Positions 23,571 to 32,223 of a stretch of DNA of 64,000 nucleotides are shown here, piece by piece. Made by a program: the position numbers and the translations under genes. Under the pieces are notes generated by a model. The model saw only the letters and a program-made list of their open reading frames with translations. It was not told the origin of the DNA and searched no databases. Each line of letters opens with the position of its first letter. Within the stretch, counting starts at the first letter, position 1. This DNA is from Paenibacillus andongensis (GTDB lineage Bacteria; Bacillota; Bacilli; Paenibacillales; NBRC-103111), in NCBI RefSeq assembly GCF_025369935.1, contig NZ_CP104467.1:4285001-4349000 (forward strand). The letters are read 5' to 3'.

Positions 23571-24413
23571 TTAGTAAGCAATCAGTACGCCGCCTTCACC
23601 AGCATAAGTACCAATGACGGTGCCCATGTTAGAGAATAGCACTTTACGGAATGGATATTTCTCAAGGAGTTGGTCCAAGACTTCACGCGCTCTATCCTCA
23701 CAATTGCAATGCGCGACGGCAATCACATCTTTATCGAAATCGTGTTGAGCTTCCCCTATTTTGGCGATTAAACGTTTCAAGGCTTGCTGGGTGCCGCGGA
23801 TCTTCTCCAGCACTTCTATGGCACCTTCTTCGCTGCCTTTCATTAGAAGCTTAATATTCAGCACAGACGCGACAGCTCCCCTCACTCGGTCGAGCCTGCC
23901 GCCTTTAATGACATTTTCAAGCGTGTCTAAAAAGAAGAAAGTGCCTGAAGTCTTCACAGATTGCCCTATCACTTCTACAATTTGTTCAAATGGAACATTC
24001 GCTTCCGCCAATTTGGCTGCCTTATAGACAAGAACGCCCAGTCCAAGTGAGGTTGTTTTCGAATCAATCACCTCGATACGACCTGTATAACCTTCTTCTA
24101 GGAGCATCTCTTTAGCCATGACTGCATGATGGTAGGTGCTGCTAAGCGCCGATGAAAGACTGATCACAAGAATATCTTGATCTACTTTGGCCTTCTGATA
24201 TTCAGCGAGGAATAGCTGCGGAGCCGGACTTGACGTCTTCGGGAGGACACTCTCCTTTTTCATTCTCGCATAGAAATCAGTAAGCTCCATATCAGGAGGC
24301 ATACATTCCTCTCCAAAATGTACGGATAATGGAACAATCGCAATCCCAATCTCATTAACGATCATTTCGGGGAGGTCGCAACTGCTATCTGTGATAATCT
24401 TGATTGTCGTCAT
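23571..24413 (-). CDS. DegV family fatty-acid-binding protein
   Basis: A 280-residue DegV (FakB-like) protein that binds a fatty acid between two lobes and, in characterised systems, presents it to the kinase FakA. Conserved landmarks are KIITDSSCDLP at the N-terminus, SSPAPQLF, ISLSSALSSTYHHA (Ser of the headgroup pocket) and GRLDRVRGAVASVLNIK. No fakA gene is nearby. The ATG at 24413 follows GAGTGG; the GTG at 24422 is an alternative. Neighbours on the same strand are the SDR gene upstream, 52 bases away, so the two may be co-transcribed. Confidence 0.9.
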   Translation of the reverse strand: MTTIKIITDSSCDLPEMIVNEIGIAIVPLSVHFGEECMPPDMELTDFYARMKKESVLPKTSSPAPQLFLAEYQKAKVDQDILVISLSSALSSTYHHAVMAKEMLLEEGYTGRIEVIDSKTTSLGLGVLVYKAAKLAEANVPFEQIVEVIGQSVKTSGTFFFLDTLENVIKGGRLDRVRGAVASVLNIKLLMKGSEEGAIEVLEKIRGTQQALKRLIAKIGEAQHDFDKDVIAVAHCNCEDRAREVLDQLLEKYPFRKVLFSNMGTVIGTYAGEGGVLIAY

Positions 24414-24465
24414 GGTGTCCACTCATTTCTTATTATTTGGCGAAAACAATACCTGCGGTATGCCA

Positions 24466-25239
24466 TTAAAAGCCATAAATGGTCATCCCACCATCAACGA
24501 ACAGAGTCTGGCCTGTCACATAATTCGCCGCATCCGAAGCGAAAAATACAGCGGGTCCTACCAGCTCCTCAAGCTCACCCACGCGCCCCAGAGGTGTACG
24601 TGCAATAATGTCGGCTAAGTATTCTGGATTAGCAAGGATTTTCTCTGTCAAAGGCGTTTTGAAATACCACGGTCCAATACTATTCACATTGATCCCATAT
24701 TTCCCCCATTCAAGTGCAAGCACCTTCGTCATTTGGATCATCGCAGCTTTGGTAGCTGCGTATACAACTCCAGTTCGAAGGGCAACCTGTCCAGCAACAG
24801 ATGCGATATTGATAATTCTTCCATATTCCTTTTGCTGCATATGACGACCAACGATTTGTGAGCACAAGAAAGCAGATTTAAGATTCGTCTGCATGATCGT
24901 ATCCCATTCTTCATCCGTCACAGCCAGCGCTTGACTGCGAATATTCATGCCCGCATTGTTCACTAGAATATCCAGACGGCCCGTCTGTTCAATGAGTTGT
25001 TGGACAGCTTCCTCAATCTGTTCTCTATTCGTGACATCAACCGTAAACGGATATGCCTTTCGTCCCAAGGCACGAATTTCATGGGCTACTTCCTCAATAT
25101 CACTTGCTGTACGGGCGAAAAGAGCTACGTCAGCCCCCGCCTCTGCAAGACCTATGGCTAGCGCTTTGCCAATGCCTCTTCCAGCTCCTGTGACTAAGGC
25201 AATTTTATTTTGCAGTTGAAATGAAGGTAAAAACATCTT
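24466..25239 (-). CDS. short-chain dehydrogenase/reductase (gluconate 5-dehydrogenase-like)
   Basis: A 257-residue classical SDR. The NAD(P) site is VTGAGRGIGKALA, the structural NNAGMN follows, and the catalytic set is Ser in NIASVAGQ, Tyr and Lys in VYAATKAAM. The C-terminal PLGRVGELEELVGPAVFFASDAANYVTGQTLFVDGGM is typical of gluconate 5-dehydrogenase and 3-oxoacyl-ACP reductase-like members. The ATG at 25239 gives the usual family length; the longer frame to 25338 lacks support. Substrate cannot be fixed from the motifs. Confidence 0.9.
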   Translation of the reverse strand, partial: KMFLPSFQLQNKIALVTGAGRGIGKALAIGLAEAGADVALFARTASDIEEVAHEIRALGRKAYPFTVDVTNREQIEEAVQQLIEQTGRLDILVNNAGMNIRSQALAVTDEEWDTIMQTNLKSAFLCSQIVGRHMQQKEYGRIINIASVAGQVALRTGVVYAATKAAMIQMTKVLALEWGKYGINVNSIGPWYFKTPLTEKILANPEYLADIIARTPLGRVGELEELVGPAVFFASDAANYVTGQTLFVDGGMTIYGF

Positions 25240-25293
25240 TTCATCGTCCAATCTATGAGGTAGTAGGTAATTATTGTGAAAGAAGGGTTGTTT

Positions 25294-25926
25294 ATGGACT
25301 ATTCTGTTCGGGAAGAGAAGGCCAACGCTATCAGCCACGGCGTGGGCGTGTTGTTAAGCATCGCAGCGCTTGTCCTGCTCATTGTGCAGGCTTCCTTACA
25401 TGGCACTGTTTGGCACATTGTCAGTTTTAGCATTTTTGGTGCAGCATTAGTCATACTTTATACCTGTTCAACGCTGCTTCACAGTGTGAGCCATCCGCGA
25501 TTGAAGGATGTGTTTGAGCTTCTTGATCACTCCGCCATTTATTTGTTAATTGCTGGCAGCTATACACCTTATTTACTCGTCACCTTACGAGGTCCCTTGG
25601 GTTGGAGCTTCTTTGGCGTGATTTGGGGCTTAGCCTTTGTCGGGATCGTCTTGAAAATATTCTACGTGAAACGATTCATCTTGGTTTCAACCCTTTGTTA
25701 CATACTCATGGGTTGGTTGATCGTTTTCGCATTTAAGCCACTGTACATGAACCTACCGTTAGGCGGTATCGTGTGGCTCGTCGTAGGCGGACTATTTTAT
25801 ACGTTTGGTTCCATTTTCTATGTATGGCGGCGCATCCCTTATCACCATGCCATTTGGCACATTTTCGTTCTCGCTGGTAGCGCCTGTCATTTCTTCTCTA
25901 TATTCGAGTATGTGATACTGGCTTAA
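25294..25926 (+). CDS. hemolysin III / PAQR family membrane protein
   Basis: A 210-residue seven-helix membrane protein of the HlyIII (YqfA) family. The three family motifs are present: REEKANAISHGVGV at the start, LDHSAIYLLIAGSYTPYLLV (Ser/Asp/His metal cluster) and HAIWHIFVLAGSACHFFSI (His pair). These positions bind zinc in PAQR proteins. The ATG at 25294 has GAAGGG upstream; the GTG at 25276 is less likely. It converges with the SGNH hydrolase gene, whose stop abuts its own. Physiological role in bacteria is unclear. Confidence 0.9.
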   Translation: MDYSVREEKANAISHGVGVLLSIAALVLLIVQASLHGTVWHIVSFSIFGAALVILYTCSTLLHSVSHPRLKDVFELLDHSAIYLLIAGSYTPYLLVTLRGPLGWSFFGVIWGLAFVGIVLKIFYVKRFILVSTLCYILMGWLIVFAFKPLYMNLPLGGIVWLVVGGLFYTFGSIFYVWRRIPYHHAIWHIFVLAGSACHFFSIFEYVILA

Positions 25927-26580
25927 TCATTGGATTAATTGCTGAAGGTGTTGGAGAGAAACCGCATTCTCCACTTGACGCGCCAGTTCTTCATAACCAA
26001 TTTCATTTGGGTGGATGGCATCCTCAGACAAATAACGACTATCTTCGCCTACGAAAGCATCATACACTTGAACCACAAGAATATGAGGCTGCTCTAATTT
26101 GCGCAGAAATAAATTAAAACGCTGTACCCAATAAGCGGCATCCGGCACCTGCGGCAGAGGATTGTAGAGCCCGACTAAAACGATTAAGAAAGGCTCCTCA
26201 ATCCCTTTCCGCAGCGCCTCAATTTCTCCGATCATTTTCTTATAGTTGGATTCATACGTTTGAAGAGCAGATTTTAAGTAAGCAGGATCTCCCTGATAAA
26301 AGAAAGGAATTGCCGCCTGGATTAAGTCATTGCCACCAGCTGTAATCGTGATGAGATTCGCTTCTCTTATATCTTTTTGGATTTCCGGATCTAACTCAAG
26401 TGTTTGAAGCAATTGACTAGTTGTAGCACCATTCTTGCCTGCAGGCTTTAAGTGAATAGGAACCTTCAGCAATTGCTCCAACTTTTGCCGATAGATAGAT
26501 ACGAATCCGTGACCTTCCGGAGCTCCAAAACCAACCGTTAATGAATCTCCAAATGCCAAATAATTGATCGTCTTTTCCAT
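25927..26580 (-). CDS. SGNH/GDSL-family hydrolase
   Basis: A 217-residue lipase/esterase of the SGNH superfamily. Block I is LAFGDSLTVGFGA with the nucleophile Ser at about residue 13, block II Gly is in GKNGATTSQLL, block III is ITAGGNDLIQ, and block V is DAIHPNEIGYEEL with the catalytic Asp and His. There is no signal peptide, so a cytoplasmic esterase or thioesterase-like enzyme is expected. The ATG follows GGGAGAGG. It is a single gene. Confidence 0.9.
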   Translation of the reverse strand: MEKTINYLAFGDSLTVGFGAPEGHGFVSIYRQKLEQLLKVPIHLKPAGKNGATTSQLLQTLELDPEIQKDIREANLITITAGGNDLIQAAIPFFYQGDPAYLKSALQTYESNYKKMIGEIEALRKGIEEPFLIVLVGLYNPLPQVPDAAYWVQRFNLFLRKLEQPHILVVQVYDAFVGEDSRYLSEDAIHPNEIGYEELARQVENAVSLQHLQQLIQ

Positions 26581-26673
26581 TGCTATCCTCTCCCTAAAGC
26601 CTGACGTATAATACTATATGCGCCAGCGCCCAGTTTGGGAAGGGACATTCTAACCAGTTCTTTGGTCGTTTTT

Positions 26674-26958
26674 TTATACGTTTACATGCTGCTTAACATA
26701 ATTTTCGATTTGTGCTTTCTCCGAGAATGTAAATTGAAATTCACAATCACAGCCCTCGTCATGAAGGACAATTTGAACAATTTCTCCATCGAGATTACAG
26801 ATAACGAGTATAGAAGGATCGATTAAATCCTCCGGAAACTCCTCGCCAACCTCCTTATGAATACTTAAGAAAATGTCCCGCCATTGCCCTCTTACCTCTG
26901 ATTCCGTGAAAGATAATGTAAATCGGTGTTCTTCGTGTTCGGCTCCATATTTCATCAT
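26674..26958 (-). CDS. small acidic protein of unknown function
   Basis: A 94-residue acidic protein I do not recognise. It starts MMKYGAEHEEHRFTLSF after GGGGG, has a central hydrophobic strand DPSILVICNLDGEIVQIVL and a CDCEFQF motif (two Cys one residue apart) near residue 72. No signal peptide or membrane helix. It is flanked by the SGNH hydrolase gene and the divergent M20 peptidase gene. Confidence 0.6.
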   Translation of the reverse strand: MMKYGAEHEEHRFTLSFTESEVRGQWRDIFLSIHKEVGEEFPEDLIDPSILVICNLDGEIVQIVLHDEGCDCEFQFTFSEKAQIENYVKQHVNV

Positions 26959-27122
26959 CTGAGAATCCCCCTAATTATTTCGCAAAAAATCTATTTGGTA
27001 AGATTTCGTATATTAACTCTTTTTGTTCATTAATTGTAACCCAGTGTGCTGTAAAGTGGTAGTTCGCCTTCCTTTATACTACAATGGAGCTAAGAACCAT
27101 TCAATAAAGGAGCCTTCCATTT

Positions 27123-28289
27123 ATGAAAACAACCATTACGCAAACCATTGATAACCATTCGGACAGATTCAAAGCCATATCCAGCTTTATAGGAGCAAAC
27201 CCAGAACTTGGGCATGAAGAATTTAAAGCTTCGGATCGCTTAACGGAGGAATTGACCCATCATGGCTTCCACGTTGAACGCGGTGTCTTAGATATTGCAA
27301 CCTCTTTTATCGCTACCTATGATTCTGGTAAAGCGGGCCCTGTCGTAGCCTTCCTAGCTGAATATGACGCCTTGCCCGACCTGGGTCACGCTTGCGGTCA
27401 CCATCTCATCTGTATGATGAGTATTGGTGCCGCCATCGGTCTTAAGTCGGTCATCGATGAAACAGGCGGCAGCATCCGTGTATATGGAACACCTGCCGAG
27501 GAAACGAAGGGTGCCAAAGTGCCAATGGCCGCGGCTGGACTATTCAAAGATGTGGATATCGCACTGATGGCGCACCCTTACTATACGTATGAGAAGTCAG
27601 GCGAATCGCTAGCTATGGACGCTATCCAGTACGAATTCTTTGGTCGCTCTGCTCATGCAGCTGCTCAACCTTATGAAGGCGTCAACGCACTTGATGCTGT
27701 GCTTCAACTGTTCAATTCCATAAATGCACTGCGCCAACAAACCAAGTCTGATGCGCGTATTCACGGCATCATTAGCGAAGGCGGCAAAGCTCCAAATATT
27801 ATCCCTGACTATGCTGTCGCTCAGTTCTATGTCCGCTCAGCATCCCGCACATATACGAACGAGCTCGTGCAAAAAGTACTTCACTGCGCTGAGGGCGCTG
27901 CTCTGCAAACCGGCTGTACATTGAAAACTTCCTTTTACGAGTATTCGTATGACGAACTTCGAACCAATGAGACACTTTCAGCCGTCTTCACTGATCAGTT
28001 ATTAGCAATGGGAATTGATCCGAAAGAGATCGAAGTTGGCAAGGATCATGGTTCCCTCGACCTAGGCAACGTGTCTACCCAATGCCCGACGATTCACCCA
28101 TTCGTCAAAGTTGTAGACGAGAGACATATGCTGCACACCAAGGAATTCCGTGATCTGGCGCTGCAGGAACCCGCGCTTAATGCTATGATTTTCACGGCAA
28201 AACTTCTGGCTTTCACAGCATACGAAGTGCTCACTAGCCCAGAGCTGTTAAGTAAAATCAAAGCGGAATTCGCTGCAGCGAAGAAATAA
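27123..28289 (+). CDS. M20 family metallopeptidase / amidohydrolase (ACY1L2-like)
   Basis: A 388-residue zinc hydrolase of the M20 family, aminobenzoyl-glutamate/ACY1L2 branch. Metal ligands are seen in LGHACGHHL (about residue 100), the catalytic Glu pair in TPAEETKGAK, and His in MAHPYYTY and GSLDLGNVS...H. The dimerisation lid begins at FFGRSAHAAAQPYEGVNALDAV. The ATG follows AAAGGAG. Likely a cytoplasmic N-acyl amino acid or dipeptide hydrolase. It is a single gene ended by a bidirectional terminator. Confidence 0.9.
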   Translation: MKTTITQTIDNHSDRFKAISSFIGANPELGHEEFKASDRLTEELTHHGFHVERGVLDIATSFIATYDSGKAGPVVAFLAEYDALPDLGHACGHHLICMMSIGAAIGLKSVIDETGGSIRVYGTPAEETKGAKVPMAAAGLFKDVDIALMAHPYYTYEKSGESLAMDAIQYEFFGRSAHAAAQPYEGVNALDAVLQLFNSINALRQQTKSDARIHGIISEGGKAPNIIPDYAVAQFYVRSASRTYTNELVQKVLHCAEGAALQTGCTLKTSFYEYSYDELRTNETLSAVFTDQLLAMGIDPKEIEVGKDHGSLDLGNVSTQCPTIHPFVKVVDERHMLHTKEFRDLALQEPALNAMIFTAKLLAFTAYEVLTSPELLSKIKAEFAAAKK

Positions 28290-28309
28290 CCATCTCCCCA
28301 TACGAAAGA

Positions 28310-28351
28310 CCAGCCGCATGCAACAGAGCTCCTGCTCTGTTGATGTGGCTG
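28310..28351. terminator. bidirectional terminator after the M20 gene
   Basis: CAACAGAGC-TCCT-GCTCTGTTG inner stem (28,321-28,342) extended by CAGCC..CAT/GTGGCTG, between converging genes. Confidence 0.8.
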
Positions 28352-28381
28352 TTTCATTTGCGGATTATTTGATTCGTCTGT

Positions 28382-29677
28382 TTACGCCGAAACGCTTGCA
28401 GAAGAAGCCTGGTGGCTAATCTCCGCCTTCACTTTACGATCTTCTAATTGAGCTAGAATCGAATAGAACATGATCATGCCAACGAATCCGCTTAACGCGA
28501 TAAGAGATGCCATCATCCACGAGGATATCAATCCGCCTAGCATGACACCGAAACCTCCTAAGAGCATGGCCCCTTTATACACCATTCCGAATAATGCCAT
28601 ATACGAGCTTCTTGCATGATCAGGCGCAATATTGCCCAGATAGGCTTGTTTAATCGGTACATACATAAGCTCTCCAACCGTTGCAATGAACATCGAGATG
28701 AGCAGCAGCCAGGGGTGATTGCTATAAGCAAGGTAGCTGTAACCCAATATGTAACAGGTGTACCCAACGAACAGTACTTTGCTATCGGAGAACTTGCGCA
28801 TCATAACCCCCATAAGGACGGAGAGAACAACGACAAGCACCGTGTTTTCAGTGCGGATAAATCCTAACATTTTCAACCCGTCAATATGCCAAGATTGTTC
28901 ATTCCATGGGAAGAATGGCATATTCACCATCTCCCTTTCCAGCCTTACACCCACATAATTACCAAGATGAAACTCAACCGAGACAAGCAGCAGAGAAGCT
29001 AGTGTGAAGATCATGAAGGTTTTATCACGTAGTACCATTCGATAATTGGCCCACATCGACGGACTTCCTTTTCGGCTACTATTACTCTCTCTAGCAGCTT
29101 GTGGTTGATACACTTCATCAATAAAGAAATAAGTTACGAGCAGAGTGACTAAGCCAATAACGGACAAGCCAATGAACAGCTCAAACAGATATGATTTGAA
29201 TAAGAAAGCGCCTGCAAGCCCAGCTATTGCAAAAGATAAATTGTTCATCCAATACATGATGGCGTACATAAATTTTCGTATATCCGGAGCAGTTACATCG
29301 AGCAGCATGGCTTCATTGGCAGGACCATGAATGCCCCAGAACATACTAACAAAAATCATCAAAACAAAGGTCATCCCCGGAGATTCAAGCCAAGCCGAAT
29401 TAGCCATCGCCATTCCAACGAAACAGAGCATCCAACCTATTTCTGCTGTCAGCATCAGCTTTTTGCGCCCAATTCGATCCGCATAGTAGCCGCCTATTAT
29501 CCCCGCGATGACTCCTGCAAGAATACCAAGAATTACGACTAGTCCAGCACTTGTATCTCCTAATTTTCCGGAAAAATAAATCGACATGAAGGGAAGCACC
29601 ATATTATTGGCTGTTCCCGATAAGAAGGATAGCCCAATTCTTAGTTTGACATTACGATGAAAATCACGAAATCTCAC
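28382..29677 (-). CDS. MFS transporter
   Basis: A 431-residue major facilitator with about twelve membrane helices. The helix 2-3 loop has GGYYADRIGRKKLML, the family signature, and the first helix starts RIGLSFLSGTANNMVLPF. The long central loop holds EREMVNMPFFPWNEQ. Similar proteins are annotated as drug efflux pumps of the MdtG/YttB type; the substrate is unknown. The GTG at 29677 has GGAGG 6 bases upstream, while the TTG at 29698 lies before that site. Confidence 0.87.
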   Translation of the reverse strand: MRFRDFHRNVKLRIGLSFLSGTANNMVLPFMSIYFSGKLGDTSAGLVVILGILAGVIAGIIGGYYADRIGRKKLMLTAEIGWMLCFVGMAMANSAWLESPGMTFVLMIFVSMFWGIHGPANEAMLLDVTAPDIRKFMYAIMYWMNNLSFAIAGLAGAFLFKSYLFELFIGLSVIGLVTLLVTYFFIDEVYQPQAARESNSSRKGSPSMWANYRMVLRDKTFMIFTLASLLLVSVEFHLGNYVGVRLEREMVNMPFFPWNEQSWHIDGLKMLGFIRTENTVLVVVLSVLMGVMMRKFSDSKVLFVGYTCYILGYSYLAYSNHPWLLLISMFIATVGELMYVPIKQAYLGNIAPDHARSSYMALFGMVYKGAMLLGGFGVMLGGLISSWMMASLIALSGFVGMIMFYSILAQLEDRKVKAEISHQASSASVSA

Positions 29678-29751
29678 AATATACCTCCGCGTAAGCAAGC
29701 TTTTGACAGTCGTTATTATTCAACCTACGTTCAATAAATTACGAAAAAAAA

Positions 29752-30633
29752 TTACTGCTTTTCATTACTGCGCAAAAACATGCCCACGCCAACTAACAGC
29801 AAACACCCGGCTAGCAGTTGAACGGTTGTGATCGTTTCTCCAAGTAAGAAATAAGCTAATAAAGTGGCACCCAGCGGTTCCCCTAAGACGGTCATTGAAA
29901 CGGAAGAAGCCTTCATATATTTAAGCAGCCAATTAAATACGTAATGACCAAAAACCGTAGGAACAATAGCTAAAAGTAAGAATATTCCCCACTCTTTCGC
30001 TGGGTAAGCAGTAAAGGACACGCCTGTGAACACGTTCGTGACAGCAAGTACCAGACCCGCGAATAAGAAAACGAAAAAACTATAAACAAAAGCCGATATA
30101 TGTTCTCTTAAGCTTTTGCCTAAGAGCATATGTAAGGCTACAGCAAGCGTACCGACCAGTGATAACAAATCCCCTTTAAGCGCTGTACCGGAAAATTGGA
30201 AATCCCCCCACCCAATGCAAATGGCACCCACAATAGCCATACACATGGAGATCAAGGCCGTCCGACTAGTCCGATGTCCATAAAGAAGAAACGCTCCGAG
30301 CAGCACAAAAATGGGCTCTAACGTTAGAATAGCCGTCGAACTCGCTACTGTCGTAAAATGAAGGGAATCCATCCAAAATAAGAAATGCAAACCAAGCGAT
30401 ATACCGGATATGGCTGTTCTCAGCCAATCTCTTAGTCGAATTCTAGCAATCTCTTTCCTATAATTCCACAGAAAAGGCAGCATCAAGGCATTCGTCATGA
30501 GAAGCCGGTACATCGCGATGACAGAAGCAGGCGCATCTGACCAGCGAACAAAAATCGCTGAGAATGAAATGGCAATAATGCCGATTAAAAGAAATATGGA
30601 GATAGGTACTTTCGTTTTATTCATAGCATTCAT
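29752..30633 (-). CDS. EamA-family (DMT) transporter
   Basis: A 293-residue ten-helix drug/metabolite transporter built from two EamA repeats. The first repeat runs from FLLIGIIAISFSAIFVRW to TILTLEPIFVLLGAFLLYG and the second from LLSLVGTLAVALHMLLGK to VTVLGEPLGATLLAYFLLGE; the conserved EP motif occurs in both. The ATG at 30633 follows GAGGAG; upstream in-frame codons lack a site. Substrate unknown, often amino acids or small metabolites. Confidence 0.88.
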   Translation of the reverse strand: MNAMNKTKVPISIFLLIGIIAISFSAIFVRWSDAPASVIAMYRLLMTNALMLPFLWNYRKEIARIRLRDWLRTAISGISLGLHFLFWMDSLHFTTVASSTAILTLEPIFVLLGAFLLYGHRTSRTALISMCMAIVGAICIGWGDFQFSGTALKGDLLSLVGTLAVALHMLLGKSLREHISAFVYSFFVFLFAGLVLAVTNVFTGVSFTAYPAKEWGIFLLLAIVPTVFGHYVFNWLLKYMKASSVSMTVLGEPLGATLLAYFLLGETITTVQLLAGCLLLVGVGMFLRSNEKQ

Positions 30634-30760
30634 GATGTGTAACTCCTCAAGAAGTTGATATCTTATCGCTGCCAAATAAGTATATAGGAGGAAGAACGGC
30701 TTGCCAATCATTTTTAAACTTCGTTCAATTAATTGTAAAATGTATACAACGGAAAAAATA

Positions 30761-30806
30761 AAAAAAACCTTAGTAACGCCTATTTTTATTTAGGCAGTTA
30801 CCAAGG
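30761..30806 (-). terminator. intrinsic terminator after ytxJ
   Basis: Leftwards: CCTTGGTAAC-TG-CCTA / TAGG-C-GTTACTAAGG followed by eight T residues. Confidence 0.85.
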
Positions 30807-30831
30807 GCTTCTTTGGCATTGGATTATAGGA

Positions 30832-31173
30832 TTAATCTAAAACAGCTGTGATATGTTTGTTTGTAACAGACCAGTGAGATGTATTCCAGATGGATTCTTT
30901 ATCTTTAAAATAAAGGATTTGCGGGGACGCATGTTTGATTCCTAGATCCTCAGCAATTTGATTCGAAACCGGACGGGATTCGATAACTTTCACTAAGAAA
31001 TAATCCACATCCGCATTTGGTTTACCAGACAGATATTCCTCATATTCATCAAGTGCGCTTGCACTTACCGGACATGTTGTGCTGTGCTTTAGAACGACAG
31101 CGGGTTTCTCGGAGGAGCGATTCAGTACTTCCTGCCACTCTTCTACTGTAGTTAATTCTTTCCATGCTGACAT
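30832..31173 (-). CDS. ytxJ: YtxJ, bacillithiol-linked monothiol redoxin
   Basis: A 113-residue thioredoxin-fold protein of the YtxJ family. The redox motif is LKHSTTCPVSASA with a single Cys (about residue 34), the TCPVS signature of YtxJ (bacilliredoxin-like, monothiol). The cis-Pro is in HASPQILYF. Such proteins are thought to remove bacillithiol from mixed disulfides. The ATG follows AAGGGAG. It is monocistronic, with its own terminator. Confidence 0.92.
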   Translation of the reverse strand: MSAWKELTTVEEWQEVLNRSSEKPAVVLKHSTTCPVSASALDEYEEYLSGKPNADVDYFLVKVIESRPVSNQIAEDLGIKHASPQILYFKDKESIWNTSHWSVTNKHITAVLD

Positions 31174-31322
31174 AAGAACATCTCCCTTCCTTTTAGTTAA
31201 TAATGATTATAAAGTAAGCAGCCATCATATGCAAATCATACAACTCGCACAACTCGCAACCCCCTCTAACTTACTGGTATAATGAAATTGTAAATATTCC
31301 TAGGGAAGAACAGGAGGAACAT

Positions 31323-32192
31323 ATGCAATCACCACCCCCGATCTCAAGACGCTCTTTTCTCAAGAAAGGTACTGTGCTTGCAGGCTCTTTCATCGCTTCC
31401 GGAGGTTTACTTGGCAGTTATGCTGGTTTCTTGGAACCCAAATGGGTCGAGATTACGAGAATAACGCTGCCTTTCGAGCGTCTCCCCAATGCCTTCCATG
31501 GTATTAAACTTCTACAATTCAGCGATATCCACATTGGTCATCACTTCGACCTTCAGGACTTAGAACGCGTCATGAAGCTTATTCAGAAAGAAAAAGCGGA
31601 TATGCTTTGTTTTACTGGCGATTTATTTGACGCAGATATTAATGAAGATCCAGATCTAACCAGTCAATTATTGGGCAGCTTAGAGGCACCCTTGGGAAAA
31701 TGGGCAGTACTTGGCAACCACGATAAGTGGATTGGGTACAACTACACGCTCCCGATCCTGCATAACGGAGGCTTTCAATCTCTCGTTAACGCTTTTCAGA
31801 CGATCACTTATAAAGGACAAACGATACAAATAGCAGGCGTTGAGGATATGCTGACGGGTAAACCGGATATCGCGAAAACCTTGCGCGGGGCCAATGCTCA
31901 AGTATTTACGTTGCTGCTTTCTCATTGTCCTGATTTTGCGGATAAGGCAACTGAACGCGCCATCGATTTGCAATTATCCGGTCATACACACGGCGGTCAA
32001 ATACGGTTACCAGGAGTTGGAGCTGTTATTACACCACCGCGCGGTAGAAATTATGTCATAGGGCTTAATGAAGTGCCTAATTCGAAAATGCTTGTTTACA
32101 CCAATCGCGGTATTGGAACAACGACGCTCCCTTTTCGCCTGATGTGCAGGCCGGAGATTACTGTAATTACATTAGAAAAACGAAAACCCTGA
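31323..32192 (+). CDS. ykuE: Tat-exported metallophosphoesterase (YkuE-like)
   Basis: A 289-residue phosphodiesterase. The N-terminus SRRSFLKKGTVLAGSFIASGG is a twin-arginine signal. The calcineurin-like motifs follow: QFSDIHIGHH, FTGDLFDADI, GNHDKW, LSHCPDF and SGHTHGGQ. In B. subtilis YkuE is a known Tat substrate held in the cell wall. No tatA or tatC genes are in the window. GGAGG precedes the ATG. It ends at a shared terminator. Confidence 0.9.
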   Translation: MQSPPPISRRSFLKKGTVLAGSFIASGGLLGSYAGFLEPKWVEITRITLPFERLPNAFHGIKLLQFSDIHIGHHFDLQDLERVMKLIQKEKADMLCFTGDLFDADINEDPDLTSQLLGSLEAPLGKWAVLGNHDKWIGYNYTLPILHNGGFQSLVNAFQTITYKGQTIQIAGVEDMLTGKPDIAKTLRGANAQVFTLLLSHCPDFADKATERAIDLQLSGHTHGGQIRLPGVGAVITPPRGRNYVIGLNEVPNSKMLVYTNRGIGTTTLPFRLMCRPEITVITLEKRKP

Positions 32193-32216
32193 GCGCCTAA
32201 AGCGTCTCAGGGTTTT
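32183..32216. terminator. bidirectional terminator
   Basis: AAAACCCTGAG-CGC...GCGT-CTCAGGGTTTT between converging ykuE-like and pucR-like genes; it overlaps the end of the ykuE-like frame. Confidence 0.88.
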
Positions 32217-32223
32217 ATGTTTA